Assembly (NCBI GenBank): GCA_012719395.1
Contig: JAAYAL010000020.1
Location: 1 to 43,012, forward strand
Length of the DNA: 43,012 nt
From: Gaiellales bacterium
Lineage (GTDB): Bacteria; Actinomycetota; Thermoleophilia; RBG-16-64-13
Direction: 5' to 3'
In this document: piece after piece, positions 31,309 through 42,013 of the stretch
How positions within the stretch are numbered: the stretch's first letter is position 1
How the letters are laid out: each line of letters starts with the position of its first letter
The notes under the pieces: model-generated
The model's database searches: none
What the model saw: the letters and a program-made list of their open reading frames with translations, nothing else
Told to the model about the DNA's origin: nothing
Made by a program: the position numbers and the translations under genes

Positions 31309-32712
31309 GTGATCGCGGCCATGGATGGAGCGCGGCGCAAGGTGTCGGTAGCACCCGCAGGCGACGTGGGGCATCTGCCGCCTCAGAACCTGGAGGCGGA
31401 AGTGTCGGTGCTGGGCGCGGTCATGCTGGCTCCCAATATGATCGCGGCGGTCACCGAAGTCCTGCAGCCCAAGCATTTCTACCGTCTTTCACATCAACGA
31501 TTATACGAGGCGGTGCAGGCCCTTTATGCCCGGGGCGAGCCGGTGGATCCCATCACCGTCTCCGAGGAACTGAGCCGCTGCGGTCTTCTCGAGGACATCG
31601 GCGGGCGGGCCTTCGTGCACAGTCTGGTCTCCGCCATCCCCGCGGTGACCAACGCCCGCAACTACGCGGAGATCGTGCGGGACAACTACCTGTTGCGTTC
31701 GCTCATCAAGGTAGGAACGGAGATCGCGGAGATGGGCTACGCGCGACAGGGAGAAGCTCGCGAGCTCATCAACAACGCGGAGCAGGCGGTCTTCGAGATC
31801 TCGCAGACACGCACCAGCGAGGACTTCAGCAACCTGGGCGAGCTCATCAACGAGAGTTTCGCTGAGCTGGAGCGGATCATCACCGAGGGGAGGCACAGCA
31901 ACGGTGTGGAGACCGGCTTCCGCCGGCTGGATGATCTGGTGACCGGCCTCCAACCTGCCAATCTGGTGATCCTGGCGGCGCGTCCCTCTATGGGCAAGAC
32001 GGCATTGGCGCTCAACATCGCCCGCAACGTGGCGGTGGAGCAGAACCGCGGCGTGGCCATCTTCAGCTTGGAGATGTCCAAGACGGAGGTGGTGCAGCGC
32101 ATGCTGTGCTCGGAGGCGCGCGTGGACAGTCACCGCCTCCGCCACGGTCAGCTGCAGCCCAGCGAATGGAGCAAGCTCACCGCGGCGTGCGCCCCCTTGT
32201 TCAAGGCGCCCATCTTCATCGACGACACCCCCTCCATCAACATGATGGAGATTCGCGCCAAAGCTCGGCGGTTGAAATCCAGGGAGAAGGACCTGGGCCT
32301 GGTGGTCATCGACTACCTGCAGCTCATGATGGGAGACAGCTCGGCGGACAACCGCCAACAGGAGGTCTCTCTCATCTCTCGTTCGCTCAAGATCATGGCC
32401 CGCGAACTGGGCGTGCCGGTGCTTGCCCTCTCCCAGCTCTCCAGGCAGGTGGAGCAGCGCTCCGGCAACCGGCCGGTGCTGTCCGATCTGAGGGAATCCG
32501 GAGCCATAGAGCAGGATGCGGACGTGGTCCTCTTCATCTACCGTGACGAGGTTTACAACAAGGACAGCCAGGACAAGGGCACGGCAGAGGTCATCGTGGG
32601 CAAGCAGCGCAACGGCCCCATCGGGTTCTGCAAGTTGGCTTTTATCCAGAACTACACGCGTTTTGTGGACATGCCGGGTGACGAACGACCCGGTGGGATG
32701 GCGCGGGCCTGA
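31309..32712 (+). CDS. dnaB: replicative DNA helicase DnaB
   Basis: A 467-residue hexameric replicative helicase. The N-terminal domain starts PPQNLEAEVSVLGAVML. The RecA-like motor has Walker A AARPSMGKTALAL (Lys230), VAIFSLEMSKTEVV, Walker B LGLVVIDYLQLM, and the late QLSRQVEQRSGNRPVLSDLRESGAIEQDAD block (trimmed in family terms). No intein interrupts it, although DnaB is a common intein host in Actinomycetota. The GTG at 31309 is only two bases after AGGGAG, and an ATG at 31321 is 15 away, so the exact start is uncertain. Last gene of the rpsF operon. Confidence 0.97.
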   Translation: MIAAMDGARRKVSVAPAGDVGHLPPQNLEAEVSVLGAVMLAPNMIAAVTEVLQPKHFYRLSHQRLYEAVQALYARGEPVDPITVSEELSRCGLLEDIGGRAFVHSLVSAIPAVTNARNYAEIVRDNYLLRSLIKVGTEIAEMGYARQGEARELINNAEQAVFEISQTRTSEDFSNLGELINESFAELERIITEGRHSNGVETGFRRLDDLVTGLQPANLVILAARPSMGKTALALNIARNVAVEQNRGVAIFSLEMSKTEVVQRMLCSEARVDSHRLRHGQLQPSEWSKLTAACAPLFKAPIFIDDTPSINMMEIRAKARRLKSREKDLGLVVIDYLQLMMGDSSADNRQQEVSLISRSLKIMARELGVPVLALSQLSRQVEQRSGNRPVLSDLRESGAIEQDADVVLFIYRDEVYNKDSQDKGTAEVIVGKQRNGPIGFCKLAFIQNYTRFVDMPGDERPGGMARA

Positions 32713-32795
32713 ACGTCTGCTGCGGGGGAGCAGGACGGCCGGTTTGCCCGGGGGACGGTAGGTGTGGCTGAGCCGACGGGTGTGATCGCGGGGGG

Positions 32796-34220
32796 ATGAT
32801 GGTGGCGCCGAGCAGCGGCAAGACAAGCTCCCAATACGACGTGGCCGTGGTGGGCGCGGGGCCGGCCGGCATCTTCGCCGCTCTGGAACTGGCCAAGAGC
32901 TCTCGGCTGCGCATCCTGGTGCTGGAGAAGGGTCGGGACATCTCCCGGCGCCACTGTCCCGCGCGGGAGCGTGGGCGCTGCGCCGGCTGCGTGCCGTGCG
33001 CCATCACCTGCGGATGGGGCGGGGCGGGAGCTTACTCGGACGGGAAACTGACCCTCAGCCCGGATGTGGGCGGGTGGCTGGAGGAGTACCTACCACGACA
33101 CGTGCTGGAGTCGCTGTTCGAGGACGTGGATCGTACGTGGCGGGACTACGGCGCACCGCAGGAGGTCTTCGGTACCAATACCGATGCTCTGGCGGTGTGG
33201 CGGCGCAAGGCGCTCAGACACGGCCTGCGCCTGGTGCAGTCCCCTCTTCGCCATGTGGGCACCGAGCGCTGCGCGGATCTGTTGCTCAACATGCGTCGTG
33301 CCCTGGAGTCCCGGGTGGAGGTGCGGACGGAGACCGAGGTGCAGTCCATCCTGACCGAGGGGGGGCGGGTCACCGGCCTGCGCTTGGAGGACGGCCGGGA
33401 GGTGCGGGCGGCGGCGGTGATCGTGGCGCCGGGCCGCGAGGGAGCCGGCTGGCTCAAGGCGGAAGCGGCCAATCTGGGACTGTCGGTGGTGAGCAACGCC
33501 GTGGACATCGGCGTGAGGGTGGAAGTGCCCGCCTTTGTCTTGGAGCAGATCACGGCCGACCTCTACGAGCCCAAGCTCATCTATACCGCGCCTCACTTCG
33601 AAGACCAGGTGCGCACCTTCTGTGTGAACCCCGGCGGGGAGGTCTGCCGTGAGAGCTACGGGGACGTGGTCACCGTCAATGGCCACTCCTACGCCGACGC
33701 CTCGCGTGCCACGCTCTGCACCAACTTTGCGCTGCTGGTGTCCACCCGCTTCACCGAGCCCTTCAAGGAGCCCATCGTCTACGGCAAGTCCATCGCCCGC
33801 CTGGCCAACGTGCTGGGGAACGACATCATTGTGCAGCGCCTGGGCGACCTGCTGGGTGGCCACCGCACCACTCGGGAGCGACTGGCGCGCGGTGCCGTCC
33901 GGCCCACGCTGGCCGATGCCACTCCGGGCGACCTCAGTTGCGTGCTCCCCTATCGCCATCTGCAGGATGTGATGGACATGCTGGAGGCCCTGAACAGCTT
34001 GTTGCCGGGCGTGGGGGGTCGAGACACGCTGCTGTATGGGGTGGAGGTGAAGTTCTACTCCTCGCGGATGGAGCTGGACGGCACGCTGCAGACCAAGGCG
34101 GCCGGTCTCTATGCGGTGGGGGACGGGGCGGGAGTGACACGCGGGATCATGCAGGCGTCCGTGTCCGGGTTGGTGGCGGCACGGGGGGTGCTGGCGTCAT
34201 TCGTCGCCGCAACAGGATAG
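32796..34220 (+). CDS. FAD-dependent dehydrogenase (COG2509-like)
   Basis: A 474-residue flavoprotein of the uncharacterised FAD-dependent dehydrogenase group. The Rossmann motif is DVAVVGAGPAGIFAALELA (residues ~15-33), followed by LVLEKGRDISRRHC. An unusual Cys-rich stretch, CPARERGRCAGCVPCAITCGWGGAGAYSDGKL in outline (residues ~50-80), matches members of this group that may hold a metal or redox disulfide. The second FAD motif is LYAVGDGAGVTRGIMQASVSGLVAARG near the C-terminus. The start is the ATG at 32796 or the next codon. It stands between the rpsF operon and the purine genes, 84 bases after dnaB. Electron donor and acceptor unknown. Confidence 0.88.
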   Translation: MMVAPSSGKTSSQYDVAVVGAGPAGIFAALELAKSSRLRILVLEKGRDISRRHCPARERGRCAGCVPCAITCGWGGAGAYSDGKLTLSPDVGGWLEEYLPRHVLESLFEDVDRTWRDYGAPQEVFGTNTDALAVWRRKALRHGLRLVQSPLRHVGTERCADLLLNMRRALESRVEVRTETEVQSILTEGGRVTGLRLEDGREVRAAAVIVAPGREGAGWLKAEAANLGLSVVSNAVDIGVRVEVPAFVLEQITADLYEPKLIYTAPHFEDQVRTFCVNPGGEVCRESYGDVVTVNGHSYADASRATLCTNFALLVSTRFTEPFKEPIVYGKSIARLANVLGNDIIVQRLGDLLGGHRTTRERLARGAVRPTLADATPGDLSCVLPYRHLQDVMDMLEALNSLLPGVGGRDTLLYGVEVKFYSSRMELDGTLQTKAAGLYAVGDGAGVTRGIMQASVSGLVAARGVLASFVAATG

Positions 34221-34275
34221 GTCTGCTTTCCGAAGTGGGTTCCGCCGCAGCGCGGAGATAGCGTCGCCCCTCTGA

Positions 34276-35646
<1,371 letters not shown>

Positions 35647-35658
35647 GAGGCGGCGAAG

Positions 35659-36939
35659 GTGGGACTGCGTGTGCTGGTGGTGGGCGGGGGCGGTCGGGAA
35701 CACGCATTGGTGTCCGGGATCGCCGGCAGCCCGCGTCTGGAGGCCCTGTTCTGCGCGCCGGGCAATCCGGGGATAGCGGCGGAGGCGGAGCCGGTTCGCG
35801 TTTCCCCCGAGGATCTGGAGGGGCTGGCGGCGCTGGTGGAGCGGGAGGATGTCGACCTGACGGTGGTGGGACCGGAAGCACCGTTGGTGAGTGGGCTGGC
35901 GGACCTGCTGGCGGCGCGCGGCCGGGCCGTGTTCGGCCCGGCCCAGGCGGCCGCCCGGCTGGAGGGGTCCAAGGCCTTCGCCAAGGAGATCATGGAGGCG
36001 GCGGGTGTGCCCACCGGTCGGGCCGCCGTTTTCACCATGCTGAATCCCGCCTTGGCCTTCCTTGAGGAGCATGGTGCACCCGTGGTTATCAAGGCCGACG
36101 GGCTGGCGGCAGGAAAAGGGGTGGTGGTGGCCACCACCCGGCAGGAGGCGGAGGATGCCTTGCGCGCCTGCCTGAGCGAGCGTGCGTTTGGTGACGCGGG
36201 CAAGACCGTCCTCGTGGAGGAGTACCTGGAGGGTGAGGAGGCCAGCCTTCTGGCTCTCGTGAGCGACGGCCGCGTGCTCCCTCTTGCTCCCGCCCAGGAC
36301 TACAAACGGGCCCTGGACGGAGATCAGGGTCCCAACACCGGCGGCATGGGATCCTACTCGCCCGTACCCGGCGTGGATGCCCAGATGTATGACCATATCG
36401 TGCACACCATCATCCGGCCCACGGTGGCGGAGTTGGCCGACCGCGGCATCTCCTACCGCGGCGTGCTCTACACCGGTGTCATTCTGACCGCCGACGGTCC
36501 CCGGGTCCTGGAGTTCAACTGCCGCTTTGGGGATCCGGAGACGCAGGTGCTCATACCCCGTCTCAAGAGCGATCTGCTGGACCTGTTGTGGGCCACCGCC
36601 ACCGGTGCGGACCTCCCGGAAACCGCGGAGTGGCACCCCGGCGTCTGCGTGGGGGTGGTGATCGCCTCCCGTGGCTACCCGGCCTCCAGCTCCAAGGGCG
36701 ACGCGATCGAGGGTGTGGAGGCCGCCGCCGGTCTCCCCGACGTGAAGGTGTACCAGGCGGGCACGGCCTGCAAGGAGGGGCGCCTGGTGACGGCCGGGGG
36801 GCGGGTGCTGGTGGTGGCCGCTCGCGGTAAGGACTTCGCCACCGCCCGGGAGCGGGCCTATGAGGGTGTGGGCAAGATCAGCTTCCCGGGGATGCAGTGG
36901 CGAACGGACATCGCTCAGAGGGCCGCCGGCAGGGGATAG
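35659..36939 (+). CDS. purD: phosphoribosylamine-glycine ligase
   Basis: A 426-residue PurD (GAR synthetase), an ATP-grasp enzyme that joins phosphoribosylamine and glycine. It begins [15 protein letters not shown], has [19 protein letters not shown], the ATP-grasp loop [16 protein letters not shown], the diagnostic [15 protein letters not shown], and [16 protein letters not shown]. The GTG start has AGGAGG eight bases upstream and lies 12 bases after purA. Length is normal. Confidence 0.97.
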   Translation: MGLRVLVVGGGGREHALVSGIAGSPRLEALFCAPGNPGIAAEAEPVRVSPEDLEGLAALVEREDVDLTVVGPEAPLVSGLADLLAARGRAVFGPAQAAARLEGSKAFAKEIMEAAGVPTGRAAVFTMLNPALAFLEEHGAPVVIKADGLAAGKGVVVATTRQEAEDALRACLSERAFGDAGKTVLVEEYLEGEEASLLALVSDGRVLPLAPAQDYKRALDGDQGPNTGGMGSYSPVPGVDAQMYDHIVHTIIRPTVAELADRGISYRGVLYTGVILTADGPRVLEFNCRFGDPETQVLIPRLKSDLLDLLWATATGADLPETAEWHPGVCVGVVIASRGYPASSSKGDAIEGVEAAAGLPDVKVYQAGTACKEGRLVTAGGRVLVVAARGKDFATARERAYEGVGKISFPGMQWRTDIAQRAAGRG

Positions 36940-36982
36940 GTTGGCGCCGGAGGGCGCGGCCCGTGGTTGGGAGGGAGGAAGG

Positions 36983-37564
36983 GTGGCCGAGTCATTCTTG
37001 GAGGCCCAGTCGCGACTGGACGCGGAGACACAGATCCAGGCCATGCTGGATGAGATCGAGGGTAACCCACCGCTGGTGGGGATCATCATGGGCTCGAAGT
37101 CGGACGAGGGTGTCATGGCCGCGGCAGCGCAGGAACTGGCAGCGCGGGGGATCGGCTTTGAGGTCAACGTGCTGTCCGCCCACCGGGATCCGGACGCTGT
37201 GCGTCAGTACTCCGTGAGCGCGGAGAGCCGTGGGCTCAAGGTCATCATCGCCGGAGCGGGGAAGGCGGCGGCGTTGCCCGGCGTGGTGGCGGCGTATACC
37301 GAGCTGCCGGTGATCGGCGTGCCCATCAAGACATCGGACCTGGGGGGCTTGGATTCGCTGCTCTCCATGGTGCAGATGCCGTCGGGTGTGCCGGTGGCCT
37401 GCGTAGCCATCAATGGCGCCCGGAACGCCGCCATCCTGGCCGCGCGCATGTTGCGGCTGTGCTGGCTCTCGCCGCGGGCGGTGGGGCTGGGTGGGCCGCC
37501 GGAGGGCGGCGGCGAGGGGGGCGAAGGCGAAGCCCCGGACGACGTGGACGACCCGCTGCAATAG
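36983..37564 (+). CDS. purE: 5-(carboxyamino)imidazole ribonucleotide mutase
   Basis: A 193-residue class I PurE, which moves the carboxylate of N5-CAIR to C4. The core is [75 protein letters not shown] in family terms. It has extra ends: about 25 helical residues before the core ([24 protein letters not shown]) and a Gly/Glu/Asp-rich C-terminal tail after the last helix. The GTG at 36983 follows GGAGG. The companion purK is not in the window. Confidence 0.95.
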   Translation: MAESFLEAQSRLDAETQIQAMLDEIEGNPPLVGIIMGSKSDEGVMAAAAQELAARGIGFEVNVLSAHRDPDAVRQYSVSAESRGLKVIIAGAGKAAALPGVVAAYTELPVIGVPIKTSDLGGLDSLLSMVQMPSGVPVACVAINGARNAAILAARMLRLCWLSPRAVGLGGPPEGGGEGGEGEAPDDVDDPLQ

Positions 37565-37577
37565 CTGGAGGGCAAAG

Positions 37578-38879
37578 GTGATCGAGCGCTACTGCACACC
37601 GGAGATGGCGGCTCTCTGGACCGACGAGGCCCGCATGCAGACCTGGTTGGAGGTGGAGATCGCGGTCTGTGAGGCCTGGGCGGAACTGGGCCAGATCCCG
37701 TCTGAAGCAGTAGAAGAGATCAAGGCCAGGGCGGCTTTCGACGTGCGGCGGGTGTTGGAGATTGAAGAGGTCACCCACCACGACGTCATCGCCTTTCTCA
37801 CCAATGTGGCGGAGTACGTGGGAGACGCCTCCAAGTACATCCACTACGGTATGACCTCCTCGGACATGCTGGACACGGCGCTGGCGCTGCAGATCAAGCG
37901 TGCGGGCGACCTATTGCTGGAGCAGGCGCGCGAATTGGGACGCGTATGCCGGCGGCGGGCGCTGGAGCATCGGGACACGGTGATGATCGGTCGTAGCCAC
38001 GGCGTGCATGCCGAGCCCATCACCTTCGGCATGGTGCTGGGGTTGTGGGCCTTCGAGGTGCAGCGGGACATCGATCGGCTGGAAAGGGCCACGGCCCAGG
38101 CGGCAGTGGGGAAGATCTCGGGCGCGGTGGGTACCTACGCCAACATCGATCCGCGGGTGGAACAGAGCGTCACCACCAAGCTCGGTTTGGGCTACGAGCC
38201 CATCTCCACCCAGGTGGTGCAGCGCGACCGCCACGCCGAGTTCCTCTCCGCCCTGGCATTGCTGGCCACCACCATCGAGAAGATTGCCGTGCAGGTGCGG
38301 CACTACCAGCGCACCGAAGTACTGGAGGCGGAGGAGTACTTCGCCCCGGGCCAAAAGGGCTCTTCGGCCATGCCGCACAAGCGCAACCCCATCATCTCCG
38401 AGCGCTTGGCCGGTCAGGCGCGCATCATCCGGGGCAACATGGTGGCCGCCTACGAGAACGTTGCCCTGTGGCACGAGCGGGACATCAGTCACTCCAGCGC
38501 CGAGCGGGTCATCCTGCCGGATAGCACCATCCTCCTCCACTACATGCTCAAGAAGGCGGTGTGGCTGGTGGACAAGCTGCTGGTCTACCCGGCCAACATG
38601 GCGGCCAATCTGGACAGGAGCTACGGTCTCATTCACAGCCAGCAGGTACTGCTGGCACTGGTGCGGGCCGGCTTCCTCCGCGAGGAGGCCTATGCCCTGG
38701 TACAGCGCAGCGCCATGCGGGCCTGGCAGGAGAAGACCTCCTTCAAAGACCTGCTGCTGGCGGATGCGGAGGTGACCGCCAAGCTCTCGCCGGATGAGAT
38801 CGAGGCCGCCTTCGACACTTCCTACGCGCTCCGTAACATGGGGGCCATCTTCGCGCGGGTGGAGGCGCTGGAGTTCTAG
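37578..38879 (+). CDS. purB: adenylosuccinate lyase
   Basis: A 433-residue PurB, which releases fumarate from adenylosuccinate and from SAICAR. It begins IERYCTPEMAALWTDEARMQTWLEVE, and contains TSSDMLDTALAL, GRSHGVHAEPITFG, and the superfamily signature SSAMPHKRNPIISERLAG with its mobile catalytic serine (residues ~265-280). The GTG at 37578 has GGAGG six bases upstream. Last gene of the purine operon; a disordered region follows. Confidence 0.97.
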   Translation: MIERYCTPEMAALWTDEARMQTWLEVEIAVCEAWAELGQIPSEAVEEIKARAAFDVRRVLEIEEVTHHDVIAFLTNVAEYVGDASKYIHYGMTSSDMLDTALALQIKRAGDLLLEQARELGRVCRRRALEHRDTVMIGRSHGVHAEPITFGMVLGLWAFEVQRDIDRLERATAQAAVGKISGAVGTYANIDPRVEQSVTTKLGLGYEPISTQVVQRDRHAEFLSALALLATTIEKIAVQVRHYQRTEVLEAEEYFAPGQKGSSAMPHKRNPIISERLAGQARIIRGNMVAAYENVALWHERDISHSSAERVILPDSTILLHYMLKKAVWLVDKLLVYPANMAANLDRSYGLIHSQQVLLALVRAGFLREEAYALVQRSAMRAWQEKTSFKDLLLADAEVTAKLSPDEIEAAFDTSYALRNMGAIFARVEALEF

Positions 38880-38923
38880 ATGCTCCACTCATCGTCCTGG
38901 GCCGGCGCTGCGCGCGGGCGGCG

Positions 38924-39343
38924 TTGCGGGATTGGCCACGTCAACGCCACCAGAAACGGGTGAACCGGGCCGGACCTCGTGGAGAATCGGCCGTCTCGCG
39001 TTCCGGCCCATTCAGTTGGCGGCCCTGCCGGCCCCTGGGGGCTGTGCCTCTGCAGGCGGCGGCCGTCACGGTGAACGACCAGATTGGTGCTCCCCTTGAG
39101 GTCTTCCTGACCGCTTTGGATGCCGCGACGCGGCTCTGAGGGTCCAAGCCCAGCGCGGAACTGGAGACGAGCCTGCTACTGGTCCAGCGGAATGGCAAGC
39201 TCCTCTACGTGGACTTCGGTTGCGCGGAGGTCGGGAACGGGGCGTCCTTCCGTCGCGAGAATCCGGAATTCGGCCGCAAGGTGGACTCCGGCGTGTTCCC
39301 GCTGCTGTCGGCCGGAGCGGGGCTGACCGCGGCGCTGGAGTAG
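38924..39343 (+). pseudogene. interrupted reading frame after purB
   Basis: One frame reads through a TGA (39137-39139) and ends at TAG (39341-39343). The middle looks protein-like: TVNDQIGAPLEVFLTALDAATRL before the TGA, then SAELETSLLLVQRNGKLLYV, DFGCAEVGNGASFRRENPEF and SGVFPLLSAGAGLTAALE. After the TAG the same frame continues ILPHFG for a few residues. The first ~45 residues look random. I recognise no family. No SECIS-like hairpin follows the TGA, so a broken gene is more likely than a selenoprotein. The rest of 38880-39604 shows no other gene. Confidence 0.35.
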
Positions 39344-39495
39344 ATCCTGCCTCACTTCGGCCGGGTGTGCCGGCCGGGCTCTTCCGCTCCTTGGCCCTCG
39401 CGTGGATTGCGGCCTTCAGCCTCGGGCATACCAATCGTGTCGGGCATCGGACGGCGGTGGACCGATACGGACTATCAACTGGACGCTGCTAGGTG

Positions 39496-39512
39496 TAAGA
39501 TACATCTAGATG
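39496..39512 (+). promoter_or_regulatory. candidate promoter with palindrome before the DUF5320 operon
   Basis: TAAGAT (39496-39501) could be a -10. It is followed by the perfect 10-base palindrome CATCTAGATG (39503-39512), placed over the expected start site as an operator would be. No clear -35. The DUF5320 start is about 95 bases further; an 18-codon frame (39510-39566) begins in the palindrome. Confidence 0.35.
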
Positions 39513-39604
39513 CGGGGTGCGATCATGCGTGATGTGTTCGGGCTACCGCCAGGATATGCGAGCTGACGCCGGTGCAGGCCGGTGCAAAGTGAGGAGGTGT
39601 GGTC

Positions 39605-39841
39605 ATGCCGGGTGGAGATGGAACTGGGCCGTTGGGCAAGGGACCGCTGACGGGCAGGGGAGCCGGCCACTGCCGGGGTGGAGATCCGACGGGCAAAGCC
39701 GGAGGGTTCGCCCCGATGGGTCTGGGGCTGGGCGGCCGTCTGGCCGGGCGCATATGGGGAGGACGTGGTCGCGGAATCCGTGACCGGCGCTTCTCCTCCA
39801 GTCAGCCCTGGTGGGCGTGTTGGCGCAGGTTCGGCAGATAG
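39605..39841 (+). CDS. DUF5320-family small protein
   Basis: A 78-residue protein with the DUF5320 N-terminal signature MPGGDGTGPLGKGPLTGRGAGHCRGG, a Gly-rich segment found in small proteins near NifX/MinD-ferredoxin genes in anaerobes. It lacks the acidic coiled-coil tail usual in the family and ends instead in a basic, Trp-containing stretch. The ATG at 39605 has GAGGAGG eight bases upstream. The stop is one base before the start of the DUF364 gene. A second DUF5320 gene lies 2 kb downstream in the same operon. Function unknown. Confidence 0.8.
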   Translation: MPGGDGTGPLGKGPLTGRGAGHCRGGDPTGKAGGFAPMGLGLGGRLAGRIWGGRGRGIRDRRFSSSQPWWACWRRFGR

Positions 39842-39842
39842 C

Positions 39843-40655
39843 ATGGGCATAGCCGAGAGAATCCCTGAGGCCATGGAGGCGGCTCCGCCGGCCAAGGTGG
39901 TGGAGGCGCGCGTGGGCCGCAAGTACACGGCCGTCACCTTGCAGGATGGTGCCGTGGGCGTGGCGCTCACCCAACTGCCCGAGCCGCTCGGTTGTTGCGG
40001 GGAACATGACCTTGCGCCTCAGGCCGGGGGCGAGGCGGCCAGGGTCCTGGCGGAGGCCAATGAAAGGTTGGCGGGCCTTCGGTGGTCGCGGGATGTCGTC
40101 GCGCTTCTGGCATCAGATAACTCGGTGGAGAGGGCGGCCGGCTTGGCCTGCGCAAACGCCTTGGCAAATCGCACCACCGTGCCCATGCTGCCCGGAGATC
40201 TCTTGCAGCATCTCCGCGTCCGCCCGGAGGATGTGGTGGGCATGGTGGGCTTCTTCGGGCCGCTGGTGGGACCTCTCCAAGCCAAAAGCGCCCGACTCCA
40301 CGTCTTCGAGCGCAAGGACGGTGACGGTTCCCTGCTGCCGGCGGAGGCCGCCTTTGATCTCCTGCCGCGCTGCGACATCGCCGTCATCACCAGCGGGACG
40401 ATCACCAACGGCACCATCGACCGCCTGCTGCAGGCGGCCGGTTCTTGTCGCGAGGTGGCAATGGTGGGGGCATCCACTCCGTTGCTGGCCGCCGTCTTCC
40501 GAGACTCCCCCGTGACCTGGCTCTCCGGCTCTGTGGTCACGGAGGGGGAACTCACGGTGAAGGTCATCTCCGAAGGTGGGGGCCGGAAGGAATTCAACTC
40601 GTACCTACGCAAGGGGAACATCCCCTGCATGCGGCGGGTCGAGCCCGTGCCATGA
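39843..40655 (+). CDS. DUF364-type Rossmann-like protein, putative heavy-metal chelation domain
   Basis: A 270-residue protein with the DUF4213/DUF364 layout: an N-terminal domain (VEARVGRKYTAVTLQDGAVGVALTQ shortened) and a Rossmann-like C-terminal domain with DVVGMVGFFGPLV, CDIAVITSGTITNGTIDRLL and VAMVGASTPLL, ending in the typical segment near GGGRKEFNSYLRKGN. A CC pair (GCCGEH, around residue 43) is a possible metal site. Family members are linked by annotation to metal chelation, without firm proof. The ATG at 39843 lacks a ribosome site but follows the DUF5320 stop by one base, so it is probably coupled. The stop overlaps the next start (ATGA). Confidence 0.82.
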   Translation: MGIAERIPEAMEAAPPAKVVEARVGRKYTAVTLQDGAVGVALTQLPEPLGCCGEHDLAPQAGGEAARVLAEANERLAGLRWSRDVVALLASDNSVERAAGLACANALANRTTVPMLPGDLLQHLRVRPEDVVGMVGFFGPLVGPLQAKSARLHVFERKDGDGSLLPAEAAFDLLPRCDIAVITSGTITNGTIDRLLQAAGSCREVAMVGASTPLLAAVFRDSPVTWLSGSVVTEGELTVKVISEGGGRKEFNSYLRKGNIPCMRRVEPVP

Positions 40656-41710
40656 GCCCCTACCGCTACGTGTTTGGGCCTGTGCTATCGCGCCGGCTGG
40701 GCCGGTCCCTGGGGGTGGACGTCATCCCTCTGAAGACGTGCAACTGGAACTGCGCGTACTGCCAGTTGGGTCGCACCCGCCACCTGGCCAATGATCGTCG
40801 CCCCTATGGCGCCGTCGACGACATCCTGGGGGAGGTGCGCGACGCGCTGGCGGAGCGTGGCGGTGCCGGGAGCAGCGTGCCGGGCATCGATTGGGTGACG
40901 TTCGTCGGCTCGGGTGATCCCCTCCTCAATAGCGACTTGGGCCGGCTGATCAGTGGCGTCAAGCGACTGACCGATGTGCCGGTGGCTGTGCTGACCAATG
41001 GCGCGCTTTTCCACAATGTGGCCCTCTGGGACGAACTCGCGGAAGCGGACGCGATTCTCCCCTCTCTGGATGCCGGCTCAGCCCTCGTCTACCGGCGCAT
41101 CAACCGTCCTCATCCCCAACTTGACTTTGAGCACTACGTCGATGGTTTGGTGGCCTTCAGCCAGGGCTTCGCGGGAAGGGTGTGGGTGGAGGTGATGCTG
41201 GTCAAAGGGCTGAACGACGGGGATCAGGCGGTCGGCGACATGGCCGCCGTGCTCAAGTGGATGAGGGTGGACGAGGTGCAGGTCAACACCCCCATTCGTC
41301 CAGCGGCGGAATCCTGGGTGCGGGCCCCCGAGCCCGGGCGCGTGGCGGAGATCGTCCACGTACTGGGTACCAGGGCGCGGGGAGTGCCGGTTTCGGCGCC
41401 ATCACTCTTGTCGTGTGAGCCCGAGCCATCGCCAGTCCAAGAGCCGCGGGTGCCGTCTGCGGTGGCCGAGTTGATTGCCTCGGTGGTGGCCCGTCACCCG
41501 ATGCGGGCCGAGGAGATCGGCCGGCTAATGGGGTGCCCGGAGGATGAGATCGAACGTGCTCTTGCGTTTCTGATGAGCCGGTGTCGCATACAGGCGATCG
41601 ACCGCCGGGGTACCCGCTTCTGGGGGCCGGCAGGGGCGAGCTATGCGCGTCCGCGCGTCAACGAATCAAGTACCGATACTGAAGGGAGGATCAGCCATGC
41701 CGAGAGGTGA
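40652..41710 (+). CDS. radical SAM protein with C-terminal winged-helix-like domain (COG0731-like)
   Basis: A 352-residue radical SAM enzyme. The cluster motif is CNWNCAYC (Cys30, Cys34, Cys37) in VIPLKTCNWNCAYCQLGR, then VTFVGSGDPLLNSDLG and VAVLTNGALF, the usual AdoMet-barrel order. It starts with YRYVFGPVLSRRLGRSLG, as in the COG0731-like group. Residues after ~275 form a helical domain (EEIGRLMGCPEDEIERALAFLMSRCRIQAIDRRGTRFW pattern) resembling a winged helix. The ATG overlaps the DUF364 stop by four bases and the end overlaps the second DUF5320 gene by 14. Substrate unknown; the operon suggests metal-cluster work. Confidence 0.9.
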   Translation: MSPYRYVFGPVLSRRLGRSLGVDVIPLKTCNWNCAYCQLGRTRHLANDRRPYGAVDDILGEVRDALAERGGAGSSVPGIDWVTFVGSGDPLLNSDLGRLISGVKRLTDVPVAVLTNGALFHNVALWDELAEADAILPSLDAGSALVYRRINRPHPQLDFEHYVDGLVAFSQGFAGRVWVEVMLVKGLNDGDQAVGDMAAVLKWMRVDEVQVNTPIRPAAESWVRAPEPGRVAEIVHVLGTRARGVPVSAPSLLSCEPEPSPVQEPRVPSAVAELIASVVARHPMRAEEIGRLMGCPEDEIERALAFLMSRCRIQAIDRRGTRFWGPAGASYARPRVNESSTDTEGRISHAER

Positions 41711-42011
41711 TGGGACGGGTCCCATGGGGATGGGCCCAGGAACAGGCTGGGGAGCAGGATGGTGCGGCGGTTGCGGCCGGCCGGGGCCGTGGGTGATGCC
41801 GTGGGGCGGCCTTGGGGGTCGACGCGGTCGCTGGATGCAGGAAGCGGTGTACTCCCCGCAGGGGTGGAATGCTCCTCCGGCTGGGGCGCGTGCAGCGGCG
41901 GAGGGAAGCCCGGAGGAGGAGTGCGAGTTCCTGCGCCGGAACGCGGAGAGGCTGCAGGCGGAGCTTGACGCCATCCGCGAGCGTCTGGATATGCTCAAAG
42001 AGGAGGAGTGA
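41697..42011 (+). CDS. DUF5320-family protein with coiled-coil tail
   Basis: A 104-residue DUF5320 protein of the full-length type. MPRGDGTGPMGMGPGTGWGAGW is followed by CGGCGRPGPW, a Cys pair that could bind metal, and by a C-terminal acidic coiled coil (EEECEFLRRNAERLQAELDA). The ATG at 41697 has AAGGGAGG seven bases upstream and overlaps the radical SAM gene. Two bases separate it from the NifX-family gene. It is clearly related to the shorter DUF5320 protein at the start of the operon, so a duplication is likely. Confidence 0.88.
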   Translation: MPRGDGTGPMGMGPGTGWGAGWCGGCGRPGPWVMPWGGLGGRRGRWMQEAVYSPQGWNAPPAGARAAAEGSPEEECEFLRRNAERLQAELDAIRERLDMLKEEE

Positions 42012-42013
42012 AC

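Noticed and set aside
31309-32712. Intein in dnaB (and in rtcB)
   Set aside because: The Walker A region of DnaB and the conserved RtcB blocks are contiguous and lengths are normal.
39137-39139. In-frame TGA after ATRL as selenocysteine
   Set aside because: No hairpin of suitable size starts within the next 40 bases, no cysteine-containing redox motif surrounds it, and the same frame later meets a TAG.
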